From contig NZ_JAGTIS010000011.1 of assembly GCF_018704125.1 (NCBI RefSeq), forward strand, positions 1 through 64,000: a stretch of DNA of 64,000 bases. The letters are read 5' to 3'. The notes under the pieces are model-generated. The model saw nothing but the letters and a program-made list of their open reading frames with translations. It had not been told where the DNA came from and did no database searches. A program made the translations under genes and the position numbers. The stretch comes from Metapseudomonas boanensis (lineage in GTDB: Bacteria > Pseudomonadota > Gammaproteobacteria > Pseudomonadales > Pseudomonadaceae). Of this stretch, positions 42,884 through 50,257 are shown piece by piece; position 1 is the first letter of the stretch, and each line of letters begins with the position of its first letter.

Positions 42884-43836
42884 ACCTGTTGCGGCCATGT
42901 CTCGCCGCGCTGGCCCTCGTGCTTGCCGGTTGTGCGGGGCAGCCCATGCTGCCCCCGCAGAGCGACCGGCTGCCTCAGCGAGTGGAGTTGGACCAGGTAC
43001 CGTTCTACCCCCAGGAGATTTACCAGTGCGGGCCAGCGGCGCTGGCCACGGTTCTGGTGCAGCGCGGGGTCAAGACCTCGCCTGAAGCGCTGGTGCCGCG
43101 CGTCTACCTACCTGAGCGCGAGGGCAGCCTGAAGCTGGAACTGGTGGCTGCCGCGCGCCAGCACGGCATGCTGGTCTACCCGCTGGAGCCGAACCTGGAT
43201 GCCCTGCTGACACAGGTGGCAGCCGGCAATCCGGTGCTGGTGATGCAGAACCTCGGCCTCGACCTGTTGCCACGCTGGCACTTTGCAGTGGTGGTGGGCT
43301 TCGATCGCAGCAAGGATGAGCTGGTGTTGCGTTCCGGTACCGAGCGTCGCTGGGTGACCGATCTGCGCAGCTTCGACCGTACCTGGGAGCGTGCCGAGCG
43401 TTGGGCAGTAGTGACCGTGCCGGCGGACCAGTTGCCTGCCGAGGCGCAGCTGGAGCCCTGGCTCAAATCCGCCAGTGACCTGGAGGAAACCGCCCAGCGC
43501 CCGGTAGCCGAGAAGGCCTATAGGACGGCCGCCAAACACTGGCCGGAGGAGCCTCTGCCGCTGTTCGCCCTGGCCAATGCACGCTACGCCGAAGGGGATC
43601 GTAATGGCGCCGAGCAGGCCCTGCGCGAAAGCCTGCGCCGCAAGCCGGACTTTGCCTTGGGCTGGTTCAATCTGTCCGAGGTGCTGAGCGAAAAGGGCTG
43701 TGCCTCCCAGGCCTCCCAGGCTCGCGCCTGCGCCCGCACGCTGGCCCCCGATGACCAGCGCCTGGCTGCCCCCCTGGCCAGTTCTGCCAGCAGCAAGGGC
43801 CAGTGCACGGCACTACCCGCCTGCGCATCACCGTAA
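42871..43836 (+). CDS. PA2778 family cysteine peptidase lipoprotein (C39-like) with TPR
   Basis: 321 residues. Lipobox VLAGC (Cys about residue 20), a papain-like C39 peptidase domain with catalytic Cys in YQCGPAALATVL and His in LLPRWHFAVVVGFD, then C-terminal tetratricopeptide helices (KAYRTAAKHWPEEPLPLF, ADGDRNGAEQALRES-like). Family of outer-membrane-anchored, periplasmic peptidases of unknown substrate. Coupled to the preceding small gene by 13-nt overlap. Confidence 0.87.
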   Translation: MHQLNLLRPCLAALALVLAGCAGQPMLPPQSDRLPQRVELDQVPFYPQEIYQCGPAALATVLVQRGVKTSPEALVPRVYLPEREGSLKLELVAAARQHGMLVYPLEPNLDALLTQVAAGNPVLVMQNLGLDLLPRWHFAVVVGFDRSKDELVLRSGTERRWVTDLRSFDRTWERAERWAVVTVPADQLPAEAQLEPWLKSASDLEETAQRPVAEKAYRTAAKHWPEEPLPLFALANARYAEGDRNGAEQALRESLRRKPDFALGWFNLSEVLSEKGCASQASQARACARTLAPDDQRLAAPLASSASSKGQCTALPACASP

Positions 43837-43889
43837 TTTGGTGCGGGCCTCATAGGTCCGAGCCTGGCGAGGCCCAATGGTTTGGGGAC

Positions 43890-43915
43890 TGTTGGGCTTC
43901 GCTTCACTCAACCTA
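43890..43915. repeat. Half copy of the GGTTGAGCGAAGC repeat
   Basis: GTTGGGCTTCGCTTCACTCAACCTAC, related to the right arm at 21261-21280, in the 3' gap before the AraC gene. Confidence 0.55.
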
Positions 43916-43983
43916 CGAGTTGTCGCTGAGCCTCAGAGCCGCAGGAGAACGCCAGCGGGCAGCCATGCGGCCCCAATGATCGA

Positions 43984-44856
43984 TTACCGAAACGCCGCTC
44001 GGAACGCCCCCGGCGTACCGCCCATGGCTGCCCGGAACCGGTTGCTGAAGTGGCTGGCGCTGGCGAAGCCGCAGGCCATGGCGATCTCGCCCAGGGGCAG
44101 GGCGGTATCCTGCAGCAGCTTGCGCGCCCGCGCCAGGCGCCTGGCGAGCAGGTATTGGTGCGGTGGCATGCCGAAGCTTTCGCGAAACATGCGCGCGAAG
44201 TGATATTCCGAGAGCGCGGCGAAGGTCGACAGTTCGCCTAGGCTGATGGGTTCAGCCACCCGGTGCTCGATGTACTCCACCAGGCGTTTTCGCAGGGCCG
44301 GCGCCAGCCCGCCCTTGAGCCTCAACCCTTCGCGCAGGCCGGCCTGGGTCAGCAGGCTGTGATGGATCATTTCGTGCGCGAGGCTGCTGGCCAGCAGGCG
44401 CTCGCCGGGTTCGTCCCAGTCCAGACCGATCAGTTGACGGAAGTTGTGTGCTTGCTGCGGGTCGTCGAGGAAGGTCCGCTCGCGCAGCTGCAGCTCGCGC
44501 GGTTCGCGGTCGAGCAGGGTGATCGCCGCCTGGGCGAAATGTTCGGCGCTGAAGTAGAGATGGGCGAGGCGAATCTCGCCATTGATCACCCAGGATGATT
44601 CATGGCCAGCCGGCAGGACGCACAGTTTGTCTGGCGCGCCCTTGGTATCGGGCCGCTCGCGGCGGAAGGTACCGGTGCCGCCGGCCAGGTAGCAGGACAG
44701 CGTGTGGTGTGCAGGCCCCTGGTAATCACGGGCATCGTGGTGATTGCTCCAGAGTGCCGCGCCCAGCCCGTCGCCCAGCTCCGCGCAATGCTCCAGGCGC
44801 GCGTTCGGGGAGCTGCTGAGGGACTGGAATACCTGGTTCTGTTCGAGCGGCGACAT
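43984..44856 (-). CDS. AraC-family transcriptional regulator
   Basis: 290 residues. N-terminal cupin-like sensing part and C-terminal double HTH: ISLGELSTFAALSEYHFARMF and LPLGEIAMACGFASASHFSNRFRAAMGGTPGAFR. Start at 44856 is chosen because upstream residues in the frame are low-complexity. Divergent from the DMT transporter gene with a 149-nt gap, so the transporter-cupin operon is its likely target. Effector unknown. Confidence 0.9.
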   Translation of the reverse strand: MSPLEQNQVFQSLSSSPNARLEHCAELGDGLGAALWSNHHDARDYQGPAHHTLSCYLAGGTGTFRRERPDTKGAPDKLCVLPAGHESSWVINGEIRLAHLYFSAEHFAQAAITLLDREPRELQLRERTFLDDPQQAHNFRQLIGLDWDEPGERLLASSLAHEMIHHSLLTQAGLREGLRLKGGLAPALRKRLVEYIEHRVAEPISLGELSTFAALSEYHFARMFRESFGMPPHQYLLARRLARARKLLQDTALPLGEIAMACGFASASHFSNRFRAAMGGTPGAFRAAFR

Positions 44857-45005
44857 GGCTTGGAGTCGAGCTGGTTGCGATGTTGGCAATCCTAACGCGT
44901 GTGCCCGCGCCTGGGCAGCGAGCCGACGAGATAAGCGCAAGTTTGTGCAAGCGGGCAGAGCCTGCGAGGTGGAGACTTCCCTCACTGCCACCGGGAGTTA
45001 TTCTC

Positions 45006-45911
45006 ATGAACCTGTCGCTTTACCTGCTCACCGTCGTGATCTGGGGCACCACCTGGATCGCTATCAAGCTGCAGATGGGCGAGGTCGCCATTCCGGTTTC
45101 CATCGCCTATCGCTTTGGCTTGGCAGCTGTCGTGCTGTTCGCCATCCTCCTGCTCAGCCGCCGCCTGCAGAAGCTTGACGGCCGCGCGCAGATGATCTGC
45201 CTGGCTCAGGGCCTGTGCCTGTTCTGCATCAACTTCCTGTGCTTCTACACCGCGAGCCAATGGATCCCCAGCGGCCTGATCGCCGTGGTGTTTTCCACAG
45301 CAACCTTGTGGAATGCGCTGAACGCTCGGATCTTCTTCGGTCAGCGCATCGCGCCAAACGTGCTGGCCGGCGGCGGCCTCGGGCTCGCAGGCCTGGCGCT
45401 GTTGTTCTGGCCAGAGTTGTCCGGCCACACCGCCAGCCGCGAAACCTTGATGGGCCTCGGCTTGGCCCTGCTCGGCACGTTGTGCTTTTCCGCTGGCAAC
45501 ATCCTCTCCAGCCTGCAACAGAAAGTTGGCCTCAAGCCGCTCACCACTAACGCCTGGGGCATGCTCTACGGCACCCTGCTGCTCTGCGCCTGGTGCCTGG
45601 TGAGCGGTACGCCATTCGCGATGGAGTGGAACACCCGTTATGTCGGTTCGCTGCTGTACCTGGCCATTCCCGGCTCGGTGATCGGCTTCACCGCCTACCT
45701 GACCTTGGTGGGGCGCATGGGGCCGGAGCGCGCGGCCTACTGCACGGTGCTGTTCCCGGTGGTGGCGCTGAACATTTCGGCGTTCGTCGAAGGCTATGAA
45801 TGGACTGCCCCGGCCTTGTTCGGTCTGCTACTGGTGATGGCGGGCAACGTGCTGGTGTTCCGCAAGCCAAAACTTGCCGTGGCACCTGCAGCCGAGGAGG
45901 CCCGGGCATGA
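45006..45911 (+). CDS. DMT-family (EamA) transporter
   Basis: 301 residues, ten predicted helices in two EamA repeats: VVIWGTTWIAIKLQ at the start, FCFYTASQWIPSGLIAVVFS, and PGSVIGFTAYLTLVGRMGPERAAY in the second repeat. Likely an exporter of amino acids or metabolites. Start 45006 follows CGGGAG with ATG after TTCTC. Stop overlaps the cupin gene (ATGA). Confidence 0.92.
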   Translation: MNLSLYLLTVVIWGTTWIAIKLQMGEVAIPVSIAYRFGLAAVVLFAILLLSRRLQKLDGRAQMICLAQGLCLFCINFLCFYTASQWIPSGLIAVVFSTATLWNALNARIFFGQRIAPNVLAGGGLGLAGLALLFWPELSGHTASRETLMGLGLALLGTLCFSAGNILSSLQQKVGLKPLTTNAWGMLYGTLLLCAWCLVSGTPFAMEWNTRYVGSLLYLAIPGSVIGFTAYLTLVGRMGPERAAYCTVLFPVVALNISAFVEGYEWTAPALFGLLLVMAGNVLVFRKPKLAVAPAAEEARA

Positions 45912-46225
45912 GCTGCCGGGTGGTACGTAGCTGCGCTTTCACCGCCGAGCGAGCCTGGGGTGCGCTGGATATCGCGAACCTGGACGGCACTACGGTGCGC
46001 CTGCATTGGACCGACCAGCCCTACGTCTGGCACGTGAACGATGGCCAGGAGGTGTTCGTGGTATTGGATGGCGAGGTGCAGATGCATTACCGCGACGGCG
46101 GCGAGGAGCGTCAGGTGCTGCTGGGCGTTGGAGACCTGTTCTACGCTGCTGTCGGCTGCGAACACGTTGCCCATCCCCGTGGTGCGGCGCGCATCCTGGT
46201 GGTGGAGCGTGAGGGCAGCGTCTAA
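45908..46225 (+). CDS. Small cupin protein
   Basis: 105 residues. Cupin strands QEVFVVLDGEVQMHYRDGG and LGVGDLFYAAVGCEHVAHPRGAARILVVE contain the metal-type Glu and His. ATGA overlap with the DMT transporter gene shows co-translation; cupin plus exporter under an AraC regulator suggests a small-molecule detoxification or sugar-response unit. Its last 4 nt overlap the convergent membrane-protein gene. Confidence 0.85.
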   Translation: MSCRVVRSCAFTAERAWGALDIANLDGTTVRLHWTDQPYVWHVNDGQEVFVVLDGEVQMHYRDGGEERQVLLGVGDLFYAAVGCEHVAHPRGAARILVVEREGSV

Positions 46226-46590
46226 CGGGCCTTGCCGAACAGCCGGTCAGACAGCATCACCGCAACCAGCACCGGGTAGCAGAGGTAATGCAGGGCGAAC
46301 AACACCACGCCCATGGGGCTGGGCGTGTCCTGCGCGGTCATCATCCCCAACAGACCGAGGTACAGCACTCCCAGAATTCCGGCGAAGTACAGCACGATGC
46401 GCCAGCGCTCGCCTGCGCTGGGCGCGCGATGCTGCGCCAGGCGGAACCACAGCGCCATGGCTGCCGAGACAGCGGTAGCGACGATCAGTGTGGCGAAGAT
46501 CCCTCCGACCTTGACGAAGGTGCGCAGCAGCAGGTTGAGGATGATGGCCAGGGCGACGCCGCCGAGGGCATAGCGGAGGGGAAGCGACAT
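46222..46590 (-). CDS. Hypothetical inner-membrane protein, four helices
   Basis: 122 residues with predicted helices at about 5-25, 30-50, 65-88 and 93-112; ABZJ_00895-like small membrane proteins have this layout. No functional motif. Convergent with the cupin gene with 4-nt overlap of stop codons. Confidence 0.72.
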   Translation of the reverse strand: MSLPLRYALGGVALAIILNLLLRTFVKVGGIFATLIVATAVSAAMALWFRLAQHRAPSAGERWRIVLYFAGILGVLYLGLLGMMTAQDTPSPMGVVLFALHYLCYPVLVAVMLSDRLFGKAR

Positions 46591-46620
46591 ACTCGTTACT
46601 CGCAGTGGATGTTTGGAGAC

Positions 46621-46683
46621 TGTAGCCCGGATGCAATCCGGGAGCGGCAGTGAGCTATTTTCCCGGATTCCATCCGGGCTACA
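46621..46683. repeat. Palindromic repeat TGTAGCCCGGATG type
   Basis: TGTAGCCCGGATGCAATCCG at 46621 and inverted GGATTCCATCCGGGCTACA ending 46683; a common Pseudomonas intergenic palindrome, here directly before the bufferin promoter region. Confidence 0.85.
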
Positions 46684-46792
46684 AAAAATCCGCCTGTGCT
46701 GTAACGCAGGGGGGCCTGCGTTCTCTATCTCTATGTCCGCACCATGAAGTCGATCTGGGGCGGCTCAACCTACTGTTAGAGGACGCATAAAA

Positions 46793-47050
46793 ATGACCAT
46801 CAAGACCTCCGCCACCATGACCGGTGCCGCTCTCGCCCTGGCCGCCGCCGGCCTGTTCGCCAGCCTGCCGACCCAGGTTTTCGCCGAAGAGGCCATGGTG
46901 CACTGCTATGGCATCAACGCGTGCAAGGGCCAGAACGACTGCAAGACCGCCAACAACGCCTGCAAAGGACAGGGCGCCTGCAAGGGGCAGGGCTTCAAGA
47001 GCACCACCCTGGCCGAGTGCAACAACGCGGGCGGCAAGGTTGGGGCATGA
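46793..47050 (+). CDS. bufA: Bufferin precursor BufA (BufA2-type), Cys-rich RiPP
   Basis: 85 residues. Sec-type signal peptide (1-31, VFAEE) followed by a Cys-rich core: C38, C44, C50, C57, C63 and C76 in repeats of NACKGQNDCK / NACKGQGACKGQ. This CKG pattern fits BufA2 bufferins rather than the DUF2282 BufA1 form (assignment from memory). Bufferins are periplasmic copper-binding peptides whose cysteines are modified by the MNIO enzyme BufB. Neighbours encode BufB and BufC. Confidence 0.88.
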   Translation: MTIKTSATMTGAALALAAAGLFASLPTQVFAEEAMVHCYGINACKGQNDCKTANNACKGQGACKGQGFKSTTLAECNNAGGKVGA

Positions 47051-47104
47051 CCCGGAGCGGGGCGGCCTTCGGGCTGCCCCACGTCCCACTGACAGGGGCT
47101 AGCC

Positions 47105-47950
47105 ATGCACACGGACAGCACAAACCTGGGCTTTGGCCTGGGGCTGAGAACCCAGTACTACCAGGACATCCTTGACCACGCACCGCCGGTGGACTGGTTT
47201 GAGATCATCTCGGAGAACTACATGGTCGAGGGCGGAAAGCCGCTCTATTACCTGGACGCCATTGCCGAGCGCTATCCGCTGGTGATGCACGGCGTCTCGT
47301 TGTCCATCGGTGGCCCGCATGACCTGGACCGCGACTACCTGCGGCGCCTCAAATCACTGGCGGGGAGGGTTCGGCCGCGTTGGATCTCCGATCACCTGTG
47401 CTGGAGTCGGGGCAGCGCCCATCAGTTGCATGACCTGTTGCCGCTGCCCTTCACCGAAGAGAGCCTGGCGCATGTGTCTGAGCGGGTAAATCAGGTGCAG
47501 GACGTGATCGGTCGCTCGCTGGTGTTGGAGAACGTCTCCAGCTATCTGCGTTGTACCGACAGCGAAATGAGCGAGTGGCAGTTCCTTGCTGCGCTGGCCG
47601 AGCGCACCGACTGTGAGCTGCTGCTGGATGTGAATAACGTCTATGTGAGTGCGCGCAACCAGGGTTTCGAGCCCTGGGACTTCATCAGTGCCTTGCCGGC
47701 AGGCGCGATCCGCCAACTGCACCTGGCCGGTCACAGCGACTACGGCCATTACCTGATCGATACGCACGACCAACCTGTGTGCGACCCGGTGTGGGCGCTC
47801 TACCAGCACACCCTGGCGCACCTGGGGCCGGTGTCGACGCTGCTCGAGCGCGATGACCACCTGCCGCCGCTGGATGAACTGCTGAGTGAGTTGCAGAAAG
47901 CGCGTGCGCTGGCTGATGCGACTTTCGCTCGGGAGGCCGCATGCGCCTGA
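47105..47950 (+). CDS. bufB: Multinuclear iron-dependent oxidase BufB (MNIO, DUF692)
   Basis: 281 residues, TIM-barrel DUF692: GFGLGLRTQYYQDIL, DWFEIISENYM, LVMHGVSLSIGGPHDLD, ISDHLCWS, LENVSSYLRC, LLLDVNNVYVSARN, HLAGHSDYGHYLIDTHDQPV, LERDDHLPP. These His/Asp/Glu/Asn positions are the iron ligands of MNIO enzymes, which oxidise precursor cysteines (to thiooxazole-like heterocycles in bufferins). Works with BufC as recognition partner. 54 nt after bufA and overlapping bufC by 10 nt. Confidence 0.94.
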   Translation: MHTDSTNLGFGLGLRTQYYQDILDHAPPVDWFEIISENYMVEGGKPLYYLDAIAERYPLVMHGVSLSIGGPHDLDRDYLRRLKSLAGRVRPRWISDHLCWSRGSAHQLHDLLPLPFTEESLAHVSERVNQVQDVIGRSLVLENVSSYLRCTDSEMSEWQFLAALAERTDCELLLDVNNVYVSARNQGFEPWDFISALPAGAIRQLHLAGHSDYGHYLIDTHDQPVCDPVWALYQHTLAHLGPVSTLLERDDHLPPLDELLSELQKARALADATFAREAACA

Positions 47951-48708
47951 AGGAATACCAGCAGCGCTTCGAAGCCTACCTGTTGGATGAAGGTGGGACG
48001 CTGGACGCCGACCTGCTCGCAGGCCTGCACGGAGGCCCTGCGCTCAGCGCGGTCGAGGGTCTGCAGATCTACCATCACGCCTACGGCGCGCGGCTGATCG
48101 AAGCCTTGCGCGGCGATTACCCGACTATTCACCACTGGCTCGGCGACGACGAGTTCGACGCATTGGCTCGCGCTTACCTGCGTGCCCATCCTTCCCGCCA
48201 TTTCAGCTTGCGCTGGCTGGGCGCCGGATTGGCCGACTTCATCGAGACCTGGCTGGTAGCGGAGCAAGCCGCGCCGCTGGCTGAGCTGGCGCGGCTGGAG
48301 TGGGCTTTTACCCTGGCGTTCGATGCGCCGGACGGGGAGCCGCTGACCTTGATGCAGATGGCGCACTTGCCAGCCGAAGATTGGCCGGAGCTGCGCCTGG
48401 CGCTGCTGCCCAGCGTGCAGCGCGTGTCATGCCAGTTCAACAGCCTGGCGCTATGGCGGGCAGTGAAGCACGGGGCTGAGTTTCCCGCTTGCCAGGCTCT
48501 CGCACGGGCGGAGCTGTGTCTGGCATGGCGGCGGGAGCTGGTGGGGCAGTACCGCAGCCTCGCGAAAGAAGAAACACAGGCGCTGCTGGGGATGGTGGAG
48601 CAGGGCTGGAGCTTTTCCGAGTTGTGCGAGGCGTTGGGTGATCCGACCCTGGCGGCGGGGTGGTTGAAATTGTGGATAAGTGAGGGGCTGGTGGAGCGGA
48701 GTGGTTGA
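47941..48708 (+). CDS. bufC: BufC, DUF2063 partner protein
   Basis: 255 residues. N-terminal DUF2063 DNA-binding-like domain (GLQIYHHAYGARLIEALRGDYPTIHHWLGDDEF) and C-terminal RRE-like part (LWRAVKHG, EETQALLGMVEQGWSFSELCEAL). In MNIO pathways this partner presents the precursor peptide to the oxidase. Overlap with bufB shows co-translation. The DoxX gene that often ends bufferin operons is absent; the operon ends with a dispersed repeat. Confidence 0.92.
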   Translation: MRLKEYQQRFEAYLLDEGGTLDADLLAGLHGGPALSAVEGLQIYHHAYGARLIEALRGDYPTIHHWLGDDEFDALARAYLRAHPSRHFSLRWLGAGLADFIETWLVAEQAAPLAELARLEWAFTLAFDAPDGEPLTLMQMAHLPAEDWPELRLALLPSVQRVSCQFNSLALWRAVKHGAEFPACQALARAELCLAWRRELVGQYRSLAKEETQALLGMVEQGWSFSELCEALGDPTLAAGWLKLWISEGLVERSG

Positions 48709-48721
48709 ATCCGCTTGCCCA

Positions 48722-48770
48722 CTCCCTTGGCCCTCTCCTCTTCAGGGAGAGGGGGCGGGGGAGAGGGAAG
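48722..48770. repeat. Dispersed CCCTCTCCC-type repeat
   Basis: CCCTCTCCTCTTCAGGGAGAGG followed by GGCGGGGGAGAGGG, just past bufC and ahead of the convergent SDR gene; its hairpin could end both transcripts. Confidence 0.75.
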
Positions 48771-48776
48771 TGATGC

Positions 48777-49607
48777 CTACAACGACACCCCCAAGCCAAA
48801 CCGCTTCTTCAACACCCGATCCAACAATCCACGTGGCACCCAGCGTGCGATCAGGGGCAGGGCGCGGCTGCCGTTGCCGATGCGTACCAGCGTCGGGCGC
48901 GGTGTGCGTTGCACGGCGGTGAGCAGCGCGTGGGCGAAGTCGGCCGCTGGAGTCGGGTGGTCCTGGGAGGCACGAGCGCGGGCGCGGATGCCCTCGCGCA
49001 GGGGCCACCAGGGCGAGCTCTCGGCGATCAGCGCTTCGGCCTCGCGGATGGCATTGGTGCCGAAACTGGAAGCAATGGCACCGGGCTGTACTTCCATCAG
49101 CTCGATGCCGAAGGGCGCCAGTTCCAGGCGCAGGGCATCGCTTAGCGCATGCACCGCGGCCTTGGATGCGCAGTAGGCACCGGCGAAGGGTGTGACCAGC
49201 ACACCAGAGACACTGCCGATGTTCACCACCAGGCCGCGGCTGCGGCGCAGCAGGGGGAAGCAGGCGCGGGTCACGCCCACCAGGGCGAACACGTTGGTCT
49301 CGAACTGCCGACGCAGGGCCTCGGGGCCGCCGTCCAGCAGCGGCCCCATGGCGCCGTAGCCGGCGTTGTTGATCAGCACGTCGAGTCGTCCGGTTTCCGT
49401 TTCCAGGCGCTGGGCGAGCTCGGCCACCGCGGCTTCATCGTTGATGTCCAGGGCTACGGCGGTGAAGCCGGCAGCCGCCAGTTCGGCAAGGTCGCCAGGC
49501 TGGCGGGCGCTGGCCCAGACGTTGTAACCGGCGGCCTTGAAAGCGTCGGCAAGGGCGCGGCCGATACCGCTGGAGCAGCCGGTGATCAGGGCGACGGGGT
49601 TGGGCAT
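48777..49607 (-). CDS. SDR family oxidoreductase
   Basis: 276 residues. Cofactor motif LITGCSSGIGRALADAF, NNAGYG, catalytic Ser in NIGSVSG and YCASK, with a C-terminal basic tail. Classical SDR of the 17-beta-dehydrogenase-like type; substrate unknown. Single gene, convergent with bufC. Confidence 0.88.
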   Translation of the reverse strand: MPNPVALITGCSSGIGRALADAFKAAGYNVWASARQPGDLAELAAAGFTAVALDINDEAAVAELAQRLETETGRLDVLINNAGYGAMGPLLDGGPEALRRQFETNVFALVGVTRACFPLLRRSRGLVVNIGSVSGVLVTPFAGAYCASKAAVHALSDALRLELAPFGIELMEVQPGAIASSFGTNAIREAEALIAESSPWWPLREGIRARARASQDHPTPAADFAHALLTAVQRTPRPTLVRIGNGSRALPLIARWVPRGLLDRVLKKRFGLGVSL

Positions 49608-49640
49608 GTTGGGTCCTTTGCTGGATGGGCGTCCGGTTTG

Positions 49641-49706
49641 TCCTCTCCCTGAAGAGAGGGAGGTAGCTCTTGCGCTTTTCTCCCCTCTCCCCTGGGAGAG
49701 GGGGCT
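49641..49706. repeat. Dispersed CCCTCTCCC-type repeat, two copies in tandem
   Basis: CCTCTCCCTGAAGAGAGGG at 49642 and CCCCTCTCCCCTGGGAGAGGGG at 49682, two hairpins between the SDR and DUF genes. Confidence 0.8.
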
Positions 49707-49731
49707 ACTTCGTGCAGCGGCCGCTGTTTAC

Positions 49732-50196
49732 TCAATCGACGAATTTGCCACGCAGATTGGCGGCGCGAAACTCCAGTGATTGCGGTCGATAACCTTGGCG
49801 AATGGGTGGCAGCGGGATGCAGTCGCGCCACTGGGCTCCGGCCTGCAACTCGGTGGGGCCGAGGTAGCGCGGATGGTCGTAGCTGGGCTGCACCAGATTG
49901 ATGGTGTCGTCGGGGCGGAAGGCCTGCACCTGCCAGGCGAAGTCACGCAGGGTGGCGGAGCTGCCATTGCGGACCTGGATCGCCAGCGGGCGGTCGGCAG
50001 GGCATTCGGCGGGGCTGTAGGTGAGGCTGATTTCCAGGTGGGAGAACCGACGTTCTTCGCCTTTCTCCTGCCACAGCACCCAGCCCGCGATCAGGGCGAC
50101 TCCACAGACTGCCGCCAGTGATAGCGGCAGGGCCTTGGTCGGGTAGCGGATCAGCAGGATCAGCCAGGTGAAGACGAGAATGGCGCCGATGAGCAT
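49732..50196 (-). CDS. Hypothetical membrane-anchored protein downstream of algA
   Basis: 154 residues: two N-terminal hydrophobic segments (about 2-16 and 22-40), then a soluble periplasmic-looking domain (LEISLTYSPAECPADRPLAIQVRNGS, QVQAFRPDDTINLV, YLGPTELQAGAQWRDCIPLPP) like multidrug-transporter-associated or DUF proteins in Pseudomonas. Its SD AAGGAGG and ATG are enclosed in a perfect hairpin (50193-50223). It starts 61 nt after the algA stop, on the same strand. Function unknown. Confidence 0.75.
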   Translation of the reverse strand: MLIGAILVFTWLILLIRYPTKALPLSLAAVCGVALIAGWVLWQEKGEERRFSHLEISLTYSPAECPADRPLAIQVRNGSSATLRDFAWQVQAFRPDDTINLVQPSYDHPRYLGPTELQAGAQWRDCIPLPPIRQGYRPQSLEFRAANLRGKFVD

Positions 50197-50223
50197 GGAA
50201 GGCCTCCTTGAGGCCTTCCATGC
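50193..50223 (-). terminator. Perfect 14-bp hairpin after algA covering the next start codon
   Basis: GCATGGAAGGCCTC / GAGGCCTTCCATGC with three-nt loop. On the minus strand the loop and right arm contain AAGGAGG and ATG of the following gene. May end the alginate transcript or block translation of the downstream gene. Confidence 0.7.
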
Positions 50224-50257
50224 TAGCGCAGAGCGAGGGTCCCTGGAGGAGCCAGCG

